This document shows, in pieces, positions 19,290 to 28,420 of a stretch of 64,000 nucleotides of DNA. How positions within the stretch are numbered: the stretch's first letter is position 1; the number at the start of each line of letters is the position of its first letter. Source of the DNA: Sphingobium jiangsuense (GTDB lineage Bacteria > Pseudomonadota > Alphaproteobacteria > Sphingomonadales > Sphingomonadaceae); contig NZ_JACIDT010000015.1 in assembly GCF_014196495.1 (NCBI RefSeq), positions 31,065 to 95,064 of the forward strand. Reading direction: 5' to 3'. The notes beneath the pieces are model-generated. The model had not been told where the DNA came from, made no database searches, and was given only the letters and a program-made list of their open reading frames with translations. The position numbers and the translations under genes were made by a program.

Positions 19290-19319
19290 AAAAAAAAGGC
19301 CGGTCCAAAGACCGGCCTT
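19290..19319 (-). terminator. Strong intrinsic terminator reading leftwards
   Basis: On the minus strand a perfect 10-bp stem AAGGCCGGTC / GACCGGCCTT (19310-19319 with 19296-19305), loop of 4 nt, is followed by eight consecutive U residues (19290-19297). It is the only textbook rho-independent terminator in the host part. The nearest minus-strand gene ends about 195 bp upstream, so it may belong to a small RNA. Confidence 0.85.
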
Positions 19320-19425
19320 GAAAGTTTTTAGGAGAGGATGCCTGAAAGGCAGGTCCTTCTTCGCTTCGCAGCGATGATTTCGCAAATGCAAAAAATCGGT
19401 GCTTGAGTGCGTAAATTGCATCCGT
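19290..19425 (-). ncRNA. Candidate small RNA ending at the intrinsic terminator
   Basis: Between the DUF488 gene and the terminator lie about 195 bp without a convincing gene on the minus strand. The transcript would carry CAUCCUCUCCUAA (19329-19340 region), complementary to a Shine-Dalgarno sequence, just before the terminator stem. Alphaproteobacterial small RNAs often expose such C/U-rich loops. The 5' end given is a guess; no promoter was identified with confidence. Confidence 0.35.
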
Positions 19426-19514
19426 GGGAAACAATGCCGGATTTCGGCCCGTTCCGGCCGCTCACCGTTCGTCGGATTTTTTCGCGCAGGCAGGCGCGCC
19501 ACCCGCGCGCAACC

Positions 19515-19877
19515 TCAGCTCCGGTGCTTTTCCATATAGTCCGCCAGCACGCGGGCCTGGTTGCAGCGTTCGTCATGGGCGGCATAGAGCAACGTTACGT
19601 CGCCCTTGCCGATCAATTCCCGCAATTCCTCGACCGCCGCGCTGTTCTCATCCAATTCCCGCCGGTAGCGCTCGCTGAAGGTGTCGAATCGCGTGGGGTC
19701 GTGGCCGAACCATTTGCGCAGTTCGGATGTCGGCGCGATGTCCTTCAGCCAGGCGTCGAGCGCCGCATCCTCCTTGCGGATGCCGCGTGGCCACAGGCGG
19801 TCGACCAGCACGCGCTGCCCGTCGTCGCGGGCGGGCGGCTCGTAGATCCGCTTGATCGCGATGCGGCGGCCTTTCAT
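19515..19877 (-). CDS. DUF488 family protein
   Basis: 120 residues from ATG 19877. Family features are 'IKRIYEPPARDDGQRVLVDR' (start of domain), 'LWPRGIRKEDAALDAWLKDI' and 'LLYAAHDERCNQARVLADYM'. Proteins of this family (YeaO-like) are widespread; no function is established. Its start overlaps the stop of the upstream 103-residue gene by 4 bp, so the two are translated together. Confidence 0.85.
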   Translation of the reverse strand: MKGRRIAIKRIYEPPARDDGQRVLVDRLWPRGIRKEDAALDAWLKDIAPTSELRKWFGHDPTRFDTFSERYRRELDENSAAVEELRELIGKGDVTLLYAAHDERCNQARVLADYMEKHRS

Positions 19878-20185
19878 CGCGCGATCCATGCCGGGGCGTC
19901 GCTTGCCGGGAAGGATTCGAGCGAGGCCTCGTCCACCCTGTCGAAAGGCTGGCCCCGTTCGATGAGGGCGCGGGCGCGCGAAGCGATGTCGGCGACCAGT
20001 CCCTCCAGCACCGGGGCGTTGCCGTTGCGGTCCCTTGCCGCGATACAGGCGCAGAAGCGCTGCTGCACCACCTCGCGTACGATGCCGTCGAGGCCGCGTT
20101 CCTCCGTGCGGTGGCGTTCGGCGACGAAGCGCGCGGCCTCGTCGATCTGGTCCGGCGGAATGGGGTCGTCATATTCGTGGCTCAT
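19874..20185 (-). CDS. Hypothetical protein, 103 residues
   Basis: Not recognised. The ATG at 20185 has a GAGGAGAGG ribosome site and opens with 'MSHEYDDPIPPDQIDEAARF'. The protein is soluble, charged and mostly helical, with a Cys pair in 'RFCACIAARD'. It sits 11 bp after the cytochrome oxidase gene and overlaps the DUF488 gene by 4 bp, so the three are probably cotranscribed. Confidence 0.7.
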   Translation of the reverse strand: MSHEYDDPIPPDQIDEAARFVAERHRTEERGLDGIVREVVQQRFCACIAARDRNGNAPVLEGLVADIASRARALIERGQPFDRVDEASLESFPASDAPAWIAR

Positions 20186-20196
20186 CCTGCCTCTCC

Positions 20197-21858
20197 TCAG
20201 CTTATGCGGGGCAGCGTTTCGAACTGATGATAGGGCGGCGGGCTGGTCAATGTCCATTCCAGCGTGGTCGCCCCTTCGCCCCAGGGATTGCCTTCCGCCT
20301 TCCGGCCCCAGAGGAACGCCCAGACGAGATTCGCGAAGAAGAACAGCATCCCCACGGCCATCACGGCATAGCCGATCGACGCCATATGGTTCCAGAAGAA
20401 GAAGGCTTCGGGATAATCGGGGTAGCGGCGCGGCATGCCCGACAGGCCGAGGAAATGCATCGGGAAGAACAGGATGTTCACGCCGATGAAGAACACCCAG
20501 AAATGGATATGCCCCAGCAGTTCGCTGTACATGCGGCCGCTGATCTTCGGGAACCAGTAATAAAAGCCCGCGAACAGCGAAAAGACCGCGCCCAGCGACA
20601 GCACATAATGGAAATGGGCGATCACATAATAGGTGTCCTGCAACACATCGTCGATGCCGCCATTGGCGAGCACCACGCCGGTCACCCCGCCCACGGTGAA
20701 CATGAAGACGAACCCCAGCGCCCAGAGCAGCGGCGTCCTGAAGCTGAGCGTGCCGCCCCACATCGTCGCGAGCCAGGAGAAGATCTTGATGCCGGTCGGC
20801 ACCGCGATCACCATCGAGGCGGCGGAGAAATAGATCTTCAGGTTGACCGACAGCCCGACCGTGAACATGTGGTGCGCCCACACCACGAAGCCGATAAGCG
20901 CGATCGCGACCATCGCATAGGCCATGCCGAGATAGCCGAAAATCGGCTTGCGGCTGAAGGTGGAGGCCACCTGGCTGATGATGCCGAAGCCGGGCAGGAT
21001 CATGATATAGACCTCCGGGTGGCCGAAGAACCAGAACAGATGCTGGTAGAGCAGCGGGTCGCCCCCGCCCGCCGGGTCGTAGAAGACGGTGCCGAAATTG
21101 CGATCGGTCAGCAGCATGGTGATCGCCGCGGCCAGCACCGGCAAGGCGAAGAGCAGCATGAACGCCGTCACCAGTATCGACCAGACGAACAGCGGCATCT
21201 TGTGCAGCGTCATGCCCGGCGCGCGCATGTTGAGGATGGTGGTGATGAAGTTGATCGCGCCCAGTATCGACGACGCCCCGGCCAGATGCATCGACAGGAT
21301 CACCAGATCGACCGCCGGGCCGGGGGAGCCGCTGGTGGAAAGCGGCGCATAGAGCGTCCAGCCCGTGCCCGCCCCGTTCCCCGACCCGCCGGGCACGAAG
21401 GCCGACGCGATGAACAGCGGAAAGGCCGCCGCCAGCAGCCAGAAGCTGATATTGTTCATGCGCGGGAACGCCATGTCCGGCGCGCCGATCATGATCGGCA
21501 CCAGCCAGTTGCCGAACCCGCCGACCATCGCCGGCATGATCGCGAAGAAGATCATGATGAGGCCATGGGCGGTCACCAGCACGTTCCACAGGTGAAGCGA
21601 GGCCGCGAAGTCGCCATGGCCCAGCCACAGCGGCAGATACTGGATGCCCGGCTGCGCCAGCTCCAGCCGCATCATCCCCGATATCGCTGCGCCGATCATC
21701 CCGGCGACGATCGAAAAGACCAGATAGAGCGTGCCGATATCCTTGTGGTTGGTGGACATGAACCAGCGCCGGAAGAAGCCCGGCCGGGCGTCGGCCCCAT
21801 GGGCCTCGCCCGCCGGGGCGCGGAACTCGTCCATTACGGCGGCGGCATCGCTCATCAT
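20197..21858 (-). CDS. ctaD: Cytochrome c oxidase subunit I (haem-copper oxidase)
   Basis: 553-residue inner-membrane catalytic subunit that reduces oxygen and pumps protons. It has about 12 hydrophobic helices. The start '[19 protein letters not shown]' is typical of CtaD. The CuB/Tyr motif is '[17 protein letters not shown]', and haem ligands are in '[19 protein letters not shown]'. ATG 21858 (ATGATG) follows GGGAGA. No subunit II, III or assembly gene is adjacent, unlike a normal ctaCDE locus. It lies downstream of a flavocytochrome pair on the same strand, with a 219-bp gap. Confidence 0.93.
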   Translation of the reverse strand: MMSDAAAVMDEFRAPAGEAHGADARPGFFRRWFMSTNHKDIGTLYLVFSIVAGMIGAAISGMMRLELAQPGIQYLPLWLGHGDFAASLHLWNVLVTAHGLIMIFFAIMPAMVGGFGNWLVPIMIGAPDMAFPRMNNISFWLLAAAFPLFIASAFVPGGSGNGAGTGWTLYAPLSTSGSPGPAVDLVILSMHLAGASSILGAINFITTILNMRAPGMTLHKMPLFVWSILVTAFMLLFALPVLAAAITMLLTDRNFGTVFYDPAGGGDPLLYQHLFWFFGHPEVYIMILPGFGIISQVASTFSRKPIFGYLGMAYAMVAIALIGFVVWAHHMFTVGLSVNLKIYFSAASMVIAVPTGIKIFSWLATMWGGTLSFRTPLLWALGFVFMFTVGGVTGVVLANGGIDDVLQDTYYVIAHFHYVLSLGAVFSLFAGFYYWFPKISGRMYSELLGHIHFWVFFIGVNILFFPMHFLGLSGMPRRYPDYPEAFFFWNHMASIGYAVMAVGMLFFFANLVWAFLWGRKAEGNPWGEGATTLEWTLTSPPPYHQFETLPRIS

Positions 21859-22077
21859 CGTCTCCCTTTCCGTGGAGACGATGGCATTCGGTCTGCATCG
21901 CATGCCGCGCGGGCGCATATCATCCGCAGCGGCGCAATCGGGGGTGCACGGCCTTTCGTCACGCAAGGGTGGCGGATCGTCTCTTCCCGAAAAGACCTAC
22001 CACCCCCTTATCCAGCAACAAAGATCATCTTTTCTCTGGATCGCGGCAATAATTATGGTTTCAACCTCCCGCACTGC

Positions 22078-22461
22078 CTAGCGGCGCTTGAGATCGGGAT
22101 TGTTGCGGCTGAGCCAGGTGCCCAGCGCGGCAAGCTGCGCGTCGTCTATCTCCGTCTTGCGATAGGGGGCCATGACGGACACGCCGTTGCGCACGAAATA
22201 GGCAACCGTTTCAGGCGTCAGGTCGGTGCGCTCGGATAGCAGCGCAGGCAGCTCGCCGCCATATTTGACCCGCAGCGCATCGGTGCCCGGCTTCATTGCC
22301 GCGCCCGGATTGCCGATGCCGGTCCCGTGGCAGGAGGCGCAATGATAGTCGAACAACCGCTTGCCCAGCGGCGCGGCCTGATCGGCCGGCTTCCCGGCCG
22401 CCGTGGCGGCGCAGGCGATGAACCCCGCCAGCGCGGCGGCGCACAGCGCATGTCTCATCAT
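22078..22461 (-). CDS. c-type cytochrome, probable electron-acceptor subunit of the flavocytochrome
   Basis: 127 residues. An N-terminal signal peptide ('ALCAAALAGFIACAATAA') directs export. The haem motif is CASCH in 'YHCASCHGTGIGNPG', and a distal Met lies in 'GVSVMAPYRKTEIDDAQL', a pattern shared with cytochrome subunits of 4-cresol methylhydroxylase and eugenol hydroxylase. Its ATG overlaps the stop of the flavoprotein gene by 4 bp, supporting a two-subunit periplasmic enzyme. Confidence 0.85.
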   Translation of the reverse strand: MMRHALCAAALAGFIACAATAAGKPADQAAPLGKRLFDYHCASCHGTGIGNPGAAMKPGTDALRVKYGGELPALLSERTDLTPETVAYFVRNGVSVMAPYRKTEIDDAQLAALGTWLSRNNPDLKRR

Positions 22462-24080
22462 CCTTCCTTTCGCATCGACCGGGGCCAGAAGCCGCCGCGA
22501 CCGGGGGCAATGATGCCCTTCGGGTCCACGGCGTCCTTCAGCGTTTCGCAGAAGCGGCGCAGCGCATTGCCGTTGAAGCTGTAGGTGCCCATCACCTGAT
22601 CCTGAAACAGCGGCGGCGTGCGATATTCGCCATAGCCGTGCCGCGCTCCCAGCTCGATCAGCTTGCGCATCGTTTCGCGCGACGCCTTGTTGACCGCCGG
22701 GTCGGTGCGCGACACCGGCATGCCGGTGGTCAGCGCGAAGATGCGCGGCATCCAGGTGAAGGGCGCGGTGAACGGGCCGTAGGCGTCGGGATAGTCCACC
22801 CCCATGTCCTGCATGCCTTCGGTGAAGATGCGCTGGGCCTTCAGCACCTCTTCCCCGCTGCGCGCGATCATCGGGGAAAAGAGCAGATGCCCGTCCGCCG
22901 GTTCCGGGTTGGTCTGGCTGCGCGCGCCGATCGCGAAGATGTTCATGTTGGGGATGCCGGTCAGCACCTTGTGCTGCACCGCTTCCTCGCCCGCCTCGTC
23001 GAGGGGGAAGCGCAGCGTCTCCACATCATCGAAGCGGACGCCGGGAATGGCTTTTTCGAACTTCGCCCTCGCATGCTGCCAGCTTGCCTCGATGACCGGT
23101 TCCGGGCCGTAGAAGCTGAGGCCGAGCTGCCATGGCGCCATGCCCTTTTCCGCCGCATAGCGATCGATCGCATTGCCGTTCCACACATCGGGCGCGTGCG
23201 CGATCGCGCGCAGCGCCGGGTCCGCGAACTGGGCGTGGAACATCGGCGATTCATAGAGCGGCATGCCGATCAGCCCGGCATCCTCCAGTGCATTGGCGAT
23301 GTCGACCAGCGGGATGATGTCCTGCCGCCGGGGCACGAGGACGCGGCGGTGCAGGAACGCTTCGGGCCGCGGCATCAGGTGGATGCCCATCTTGGTGACG
23401 ATGCCGAACCCGGCCTGCGCGAACAGCCCGTCGACATAGGGGCCGAAGCCATAGCGGAAATCGCCGAAAGTGCCCGCGCCGGGCAGCGCGCCCATGCCGG
23501 TGCGCAGCAGCTCCCCATTGGGCAGCACGACTTCCAGCCCGCAATGGGAAAGGAAATGGTCGCGATAGCTGTACCATGTGTGGCCGACGCCATGGTCCAG
23601 CGCATTGCCCATCACGCTGCCCCAGCCGGGATCGGGCACGTCGATCCACACATTGAGGTTACGTTCCCTGATGTGCCGGTAAAGGTCGAAATAGGAAACG
23701 CCCGGCTCGCATATCGCGAAATGGCGGCGGTCGTCGACCTCCAGCACCCGGTTCATGCGCTTGAGATCGACGATCACGCTACCCGAAAGATTGGGCGCGG
23801 AACCGCCATAGCCCAGATTCTTGCCGGTGGAGATCGGGAAGAGCGGAATGCCGAAGCGGCTGGCCGTCCTGACGATGGCCTGCACCTCCTCGACCGTGCG
23901 GGGTGCGAGGGCGGCGGAAACCAGCCTTTCCTCCTCTTCGCCCCAGACCGGCGAATAGGCGTCGCGATAAAGGCCCGCATCCTCGTCCGAGGTGTAGACC
24001 CATGCCTCGCCGATCGCGGCGCGGAAGGCGGCGAGCGCTTCCTGCCATTGCGCGGCGGAAACATTGGGGGGAAGGGGCAT
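22458..24080 (-). CDS. FAD-linked oxidase of the VAO/4-cresol dehydrogenase family (flavoprotein subunit)
   Basis: 540 residues. The FAD-binding PCMH-type domain shows 'PISTGKNLGYGGSAPNLSGS', 'RMNRVLEVDD' and 'GVGHTWYSYRDHFLSHCGLE'. The C-terminal FAD-linked domain ends in 'AVDPKGIIAPGRGGFWP'. A Tyr in 'LGLSFYGPEP' aligns with the region bearing the covalent flavin Tyr in 4-cresol methylhydroxylase. Together with the overlapping cytochrome this looks like a hydroxylating dehydrogenase for para-alkylphenols (4-cresol, eugenol or related lignin-type phenols). No signal peptide is evident on this subunit. The exact substrate is not predictable. Confidence 0.85.
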   Translation of the reverse strand: MPLPPNVSAAQWQEALAAFRAAIGEAWVYTSDEDAGLYRDAYSPVWGEEEERLVSAALAPRTVEEVQAIVRTASRFGIPLFPISTGKNLGYGGSAPNLSGSVIVDLKRMNRVLEVDDRRHFAICEPGVSYFDLYRHIRERNLNVWIDVPDPGWGSVMGNALDHGVGHTWYSYRDHFLSHCGLEVVLPNGELLRTGMGALPGAGTFGDFRYGFGPYVDGLFAQAGFGIVTKMGIHLMPRPEAFLHRRVLVPRRQDIIPLVDIANALEDAGLIGMPLYESPMFHAQFADPALRAIAHAPDVWNGNAIDRYAAEKGMAPWQLGLSFYGPEPVIEASWQHARAKFEKAIPGVRFDDVETLRFPLDEAGEEAVQHKVLTGIPNMNIFAIGARSQTNPEPADGHLLFSPMIARSGEEVLKAQRIFTEGMQDMGVDYPDAYGPFTAPFTWMPRIFALTTGMPVSRTDPAVNKASRETMRKLIELGARHGYGEYRTPPLFQDQVMGTYSFNGNALRRFCETLKDAVDPKGIIAPGRGGFWPRSMRKEG

Positions 24081-24119
24081 CGGATATCCTCTTTCTTCTG
24101 TTCTGTCGGGAAGATGGGG

Positions 24120-24704
24120 TCAGGCGCGGCGCGCGGGCGCGATCACCCAGCTGACCAGCTGTTCGCCGGTGCGGTCCGCCACGCGCGGCGGCGCGGCATG
24201 GCTGAGGTCGGTCCCGGCGGTTATGCCTTGCGAGAGCAGGATATCGGCCGCCGCCGCACCGAAAGCGGGGCCTGCGGTGGCGAGCGCCTCCAGCTCGTCG
24301 CACAGCTCCGGCGCCGCGGGGCAATGACGCCAGCCGGTCGCGCTGGCTTTCGCATGATCGATGCGCGCCACCACGCGCATGCCCATGTCCCAGCTCCACC
24401 GCTCCAGACAGAAGAGCGCGCCCTGGCCGGTCAGCCCCGCAAAGGGCACGGCGCCCTTGCGCATCAGCGCGGCCAGCCCGTCCAGCCACAATCGCGACGG
24501 ATCGCCGCGGAAGCCGAAGGCAGGGATGCCGCGCGCCGCCAGCCGGTCGGAAAAGGCCCGGCTCTGCATCAGGCGCTCGTCATGCAGGACGGCGGCGATG
24601 GCGGGATCGCCCGCCGGGGCGGAGGCGCGCGCCACCCCGGAAATCAGGTCCGCCGCCACCGCCGTCATTGCGGCGTTCCGGCAGAAGGAGCGACGACTCA
24701 TCAT
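24120..24704 (-). CDS. Hypothetical Tat-exported protein next to flavocytochrome
   Basis: 194 residues from ATGATG at 24704, after a GGAGAGG site. The N-terminus 'MMSRRSFCRNAAMTAVAADL' has a twin-arginine RRSF motif followed by a moderately hydrophobic stretch and an A-x-A-type cleavage site, so Tat export is likely. The mature part contains paired Cys residues (HCPAAPELCDEL, and FCLERW) and is not recognised. It ends 39 bp before the flavoprotein gene on the same strand, implying a role in the same periplasmic oxidation. Confidence 0.7.
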   Translation of the reverse strand: MMSRRSFCRNAAMTAVAADLISGVARASAPAGDPAIAAVLHDERLMQSRAFSDRLAARGIPAFGFRGDPSRLWLDGLAALMRKGAVPFAGLTGQGALFCLERWSWDMGMRVVARIDHAKASATGWRHCPAAPELCDELEALATAGPAFGAAAADILLSQGITAGTDLSHAAPPRVADRTGEQLVSWVIAPARRA

Positions 24705-24793
24705 TGACCTCTCCATATTTATGAGTACACTCATTTTTATATCCAGATCAGCGCGGGTCAAGGCCCATCTGATCCGCAGGGAGAAGCGATTTG

Positions 24794-25171
24794 ATGAAAT
24801 GTCGGTTTTCCGCCACTTGGGCGGCTGCGCTCGTTGTTTTCCTTGCCCTTGCCGTCGGATCTCGGGCGGAGGCCGCACCCCCGGCCGGGGACGCGCTTTT
24901 CCGCCAGAAATGTGCGCTCTGCCATGCGGTGGGCGGGAAGGGCGGCAAGGTCGGGCCGGACCTGACCGGGGTGGTCGGACGGAAGGCGGCGGCGATGGCT
25001 TATGCCTATTCGCCCGCGCTGCGGAAGGCGGGCGTCGTCTGGACGCCGGACGGGCTGGACAGGTTCCTGCAGGCGCCCACCCGCGTGCTGCCCGGCACCC
25101 GCATGGTGACGAGCGTGCCCCAGCCCGACCAGCGCAAGGCGATCATCGACTTTCTCGCGCGGCAGAAATAG
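24794..25171 (+). CDS. Class I cytochrome c
   Basis: 125 residues. Signal peptide 'AALVVFLALAVGSRAEAA' is followed by CALCH in 'KCALCHAVGGKGGKVGPDLT' and a distal Met in 'PGTRMVTSVPQPDQ', as in mitochondrial-type cytochrome c/c2 electron carriers. It is divergent from the Tat-exported gene and could shuttle electrons from the flavocytochrome to the orphan oxidase subunit; that link is inference. ATG 24794 follows GGGAGAAGC; a TTG one codon earlier is possible. Confidence 0.86.
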   Translation: MKCRFSATWAAALVVFLALAVGSRAEAAPPAGDALFRQKCALCHAVGGKGGKVGPDLTGVVGRKAAAMAYAYSPALRKAGVVWTPDGLDRFLQAPTRVLPGTRMVTSVPQPDQRKAIIDFLARQK

Positions 25172-25203
25172 GAAGGGGCTTCCCGATCGACGGAGCCTTC
25201 ATC

Positions 25204-25827
25204 ATGGATACAGCCGCGCCCGGCCCCGGCCGCCGGGAACGCAACAAGAGGGACAAGCTGGTGCGGATCACGCGCGCGGCGCGCGAGCTGTTCCACGCGC
25301 AGGGGTTCGAAGGCACCACCACCGCGCAGATCGCGCGCCGCGCGGCAATCGCGGAGGGAACGGTCTTCCGCTATGTCGCGCGCAAGGAGGATCTGCTGAT
25401 CCTCACCTTTGCCGAGGAGATGACCGAGGTGGTGATGGCGGCGTTCGAGGGCGTCGATCCGGGCGCGAGCTTCATCGACCAGCTGCTCTCCTTCTTCGAG
25501 GCGCTGCTGGCCTATCATCTGTCGGATCCGGCGCTGGCGAAGGCGTTTCTCCGCGAGGTCGGCTTTTTCCGCGATCCGCAGCAGGATTATGGCTTCGGCA
25601 GGATCCCGATGATGCCGAGCCTTGGCAAGATCGTCGACCGCGCCCGCGCGCGGGGAGAGATTGGCGGCGATTTCGAGTCCGGGGACATCGCGATGCTCGC
25701 CTTCGCCGCCTATTGGTTCTGCCTGCGCGACTGGGCGAACGAGGTGATCGACGCCGCCCGCTTCGTGGACAGGCTGCGGCTGATGCTGACCATGCAGGTG
25801 GCGGGCATCCGGGCCGCGGCGGACTGA
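25204..25827 (+). CDS. TetR/AcrR-family regulator
   Basis: 207 residues. The N-terminal HTH reads 'AARELFHAQGFEGTTTAQIA' and 'AIAEGTVFRYVARKEDLLIL', a clear TetR signature. The start at ATG 25204 is 32 bp after the cytochrome c stop, so it is probably cotranscribed with it. By position it is the best candidate to control the aromatic-oxidation genes between 20.2 and 25.2 kb. Confidence 0.88.
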   Translation: MDTAAPGPGRRERNKRDKLVRITRAARELFHAQGFEGTTTAQIARRAAIAEGTVFRYVARKEDLLILTFAEEMTEVVMAAFEGVDPGASFIDQLLSFFEALLAYHLSDPALAKAFLREVGFFRDPQQDYGFGRIPMMPSLGKIVDRARARGEIGGDFESGDIAMLAFAAYWFCLRDWANEVIDAARFVDRLRLMLTMQVAGIRAAAD

Positions 25828-25862
25828 CGCGGCCGATGGGTCAGCGGGCGGGCGGGGCGGGT

Positions 25863-26168
25863 CTATTCATCCTCGTCATCCATCTTCTCTTCGCCGGTGA
25901 AGGCATCCATGTCGATGGTCCCGGACCGCACCATGCCTTTCTGGATCGATACGAGATCGGGCACATCGCGGGGCACGACGTCGGCGATATCGGCGCGCGG
26001 GCCGGGCTCGCTGTCGAAATCGGTTCCGGCTTCCCGATGCAGCGCCTCGTCGGCGACATCCTGCGCCTGGGAGCCTTCCTCGTTCTGCTCGGAATTCTGC
26101 CGGTCGGGATCGTTGAAATCCCCGTCTTCCCCGCCGGACGGGCCGGGGTTCTTCTGTTCCTGCGCCAT
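25863..26168 (-). CDS. Small acidic hypothetical protein
   Basis: 101 residues, very rich in Asp, Glu, Gln, Gly and Pro, with no hydrophobic core in the first half; probably disordered. ATG 26168 has an AAGGAGAG site, which argues for real translation. It ends 'GEEKMDDEDE'. No family recognised. It converges on the TetR gene and is divergent from the next membrane protein. Confidence 0.65.
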   Translation of the reverse strand: MAQEQKNPGPSGGEDGDFNDPDRQNSEQNEEGSQAQDVADEALHREAGTDFDSEPGPRADIADVVPRDVPDLVSIQKGMVRSGTIDMDAFTGEEKMDDEDE

Positions 26169-26284
26169 GTTTCTCTCCTTTGTCGGGCCTGATGTTTCAA
26201 GCCGTCCGGGCGGGGAAAGGTTCCATGGCGGGTGCGTAGCCGCCAATGCTTTTCAGGGCGGAAAGGCCGACCTAAAACGAGGGA

Positions 26285-27025
26285 ATGTCTGAGTCCCCAT
26301 TCGCTCCCGATCCGGCACCGCCCTCCGGAAAGGCGGGCATCACCCGCAAGGCCCGTCTCGGCGTCCTGATTATCGTGCAGCTGATCATGGCCGGCGAGCT
26401 GGTGGTGCTGATCGGCAACGGGCGCTGGATGCACGTCTTCCTCGTGATCGCCCTGATGGGCGTCATCCTCGCGCCCATGGTGCTGCACCGGCTGCGTGCG
26501 ATAGCGATCCCTTCGGAAATCCATGTCGTCATCGTGCTGTTCGGGTTTGCCTCGCTGTTCCTGGGCGAGATCCGGGACTATTATGAACGGATTTGGTGGT
26601 GGGACCTGGCGCTCCACAGCAGTGCGGGCCTTCTCCTCGGAATGCTCGGTTTCCTTGTGGTCTATATGCTGAACGAGGACGAGAGGGTGGATCTCCACAT
26701 GCAGCCGTCCTTCGTCGCGCTGTTCGCCTTCATGTTCTCCGTGGGCAGCGGAGGCCTCTGGGAGATATTCGAATTCTCGATGGACCAGATATTCGGGCTT
26801 ACCATGCAAAAGCCTATGCTCGGCGATCCATCCGGGCTGACCGACACCATGTGGGATATGATCGTCAACGCGATCGGAGCCGCCATCATCAGCCTTGCCG
26901 GGTGGCGCTATATGCGTCGGGAGCACAAGAGCTATGTCGACAGCTGGGCGAGGCGCTTCGTCGAGCGCAACCCGCAGCTGTTCGAGCGCACCAGGAAGCG
27001 CGCCGGGGACGTTTCCTCCCGATAG
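26285..27025 (+). CDS. YjdF-like (DUF2238-type) integral membrane protein
   Basis: 246 residues with about six membrane helices. Family-like elements are 'WDLALHSSAGLLLGMLGFLV' (His in a helix), 'GSGGLWEIFEFSMDQIFG' and 'DTMWDMIVNAIGAAIISLAG'. These resemble the DUF2238/YjdF group, whose function is unknown. It is 287 bp from the alcohol dehydrogenase gene. Assignment is by pattern memory only. Confidence 0.7.
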   Translation: MSESPFAPDPAPPSGKAGITRKARLGVLIIVQLIMAGELVVLIGNGRWMHVFLVIALMGVILAPMVLHRLRAIAIPSEIHVVIVLFGFASLFLGEIRDYYERIWWWDLALHSSAGLLLGMLGFLVVYMLNEDERVDLHMQPSFVALFAFMFSVGSGGLWEIFEFSMDQIFGLTMQKPMLGDPSGLTDTMWDMIVNAIGAAIISLAGWRYMRREHKSYVDSWARRFVERNPQLFERTRKRAGDVSSR

Positions 27026-27312
27026 ATCAGAACGCCATTGCCGGCATGCGGTTGTGCATGGATTCGAGGCCGAAATCGAAAATCCTTCAAGGAAAACCGC
27101 CCGCCGATCATCGCCAGCGCGGCGACGAATTGTGAGGCAGGTCAATGCGCGTGGGAAAAATCTTCGCAATGTGATAGGGGTCGAACGTCGTTTCGCCGGG
27201 CATCACCCCTGACCCGGCGCGGTTCCGAGAGAGTTCGCGTAGCGACTCACGGGGCCGGACCCGCGAGAAGGCGGGTGATCATGACGGGCCGAGGCTGGAG
27301 GAGAGAACCACC
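27026..27312. other. 287-bp intergenic region upstream of the alcohol dehydrogenase
   Basis: No gene seen. An imperfect long inverted repeat links CATCACCC near 27200 with GGGTGATC near 27275. A GGAGGAG ribosome site (near 27298) serves the ADH gene. The promoter was not identified. Confidence 0.45.
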
Positions 27313-28389
27313 ATGGCGCAGACAATGAAAGCGGCGATCTTCATCGAGCCGGGGCGTATCATCCTCGGCGAAAAGCCGGTGCCCGACGTTGGGCCGCTCG
27401 ATGCCCTGATCCGCATCACCACGACGACCATCTGCGGAACCGACATCCATATCCTGAAGGGCGAGTATCCGGTCGCCTCCGGCCTCACCATCGGGCACGA
27501 GCCGGTGGGGGTGATCGAAAAGCTCGGCTCTGCCGTTCAGGGCTATCATGAAGGCCAGCGGGTGATCGCGGGCGCCATCACGCCATCCGGTTATTCCAAC
27601 GCCTCGCTTTCCGGTTGCGGCGCCCAATGCGGCGGCGCGCACGGGCACGGCTGGAAACCGCTGGGCGGCTGGCGCTTCGGCAACACCATCGACGGGGCGC
27701 AGGCCGAATATCTGCTGGTGCCCGACGCCATGGCCAACCTGGCCCCGATCCCCGACGGGCTGAGCGACGAGCAGGTGCTGATGTGTCCCGACATATTGTC
27801 GACCGGCTTCAGCGGCGCGGAATCGGGCCGCATCCGCATCGGCGACACGGTGGCCGTCTTTGCGCAGGGGCCGATCGGGCTTTGCGCGACGGCAGGCGCA
27901 CGGCTGATGGGCGCGGCGCGGATCATCGCGGTGGAATCGCTGCCGGAACGCGCGGAGATCGCCTGCGCCATGGGTGCCGACCATGTCGTCGATTTCTCGA
28001 AGGTCGATCCGGTGGACGAGATCCGGCGCATCACCGACGGACGGGGCGTGGACGTGGCGATCGAGGCCCTGGGCCTGCAGGAGACGTTCGAGGCCGCCCT
28101 GCGCGTTCTCCGGCCCGGCGGCACCCTGTCGTCGCTCGGCGTCTATTCCAGCGACCTGCGGATTCCGCTCGACGCCTTCTCCGCCGGGCTCGGCGACAAC
28201 CGGATCGTCACCACGCTCTGCCCCGGCGGCAAGGAGCGGATGCGGCGCCTGATGGAGATCATCGCCTCCGGCCGTGTCGATACCGGATCGCTGGTGACGC
28301 ACCGCTTCGGCCTCGACGACATCGAGACGGCCTACGACCTGTTCGGCCACCAGCGCGACGGGGTGCTCAAGGTCGCCATCCATCCCTGA
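27313..28389 (+). CDS. Zinc-dependent medium-chain alcohol dehydrogenase (secondary-ADH-like)
   Basis: 358 residues. Catalytic zinc ligands are visible as Cys41 ('ICGTDIH'), His62/Glu63 ('IGHEPVG') and Asp160 ('CPDILSTGF'), the Cys/His/Asp set of clostridial and Thermoanaerobacter secondary alcohol dehydrogenases. 'LGGWRFGNTIDGAQAEYLLV' fits that group. The four-Cys structural zinc loop of classical ADHs is not complete (GCGAQCGGAH). At the coenzyme fold 'IIAVESLPER' has Glu where NADP-specific relatives have Gly, suggesting NAD. It is 31 bp upstream of ppsA, probably one operon. Confidence 0.87.
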   Translation: MAQTMKAAIFIEPGRIILGEKPVPDVGPLDALIRITTTTICGTDIHILKGEYPVASGLTIGHEPVGVIEKLGSAVQGYHEGQRVIAGAITPSGYSNASLSGCGAQCGGAHGHGWKPLGGWRFGNTIDGAQAEYLLVPDAMANLAPIPDGLSDEQVLMCPDILSTGFSGAESGRIRIGDTVAVFAQGPIGLCATAGARLMGAARIIAVESLPERAEIACAMGADHVVDFSKVDPVDEIRRITDGRGVDVAIEALGLQETFEAALRVLRPGGTLSSLGVYSSDLRIPLDAFSAGLGDNRIVTTLCPGGKERMRRLMEIIASGRVDTGSLVTHRFGLDDIETAYDLFGHQRDGVLKVAIHP

Positions 28390-28420
28390 CGGCGACCGCA
28401 GGCGAACAGGGAGAGAAGAC

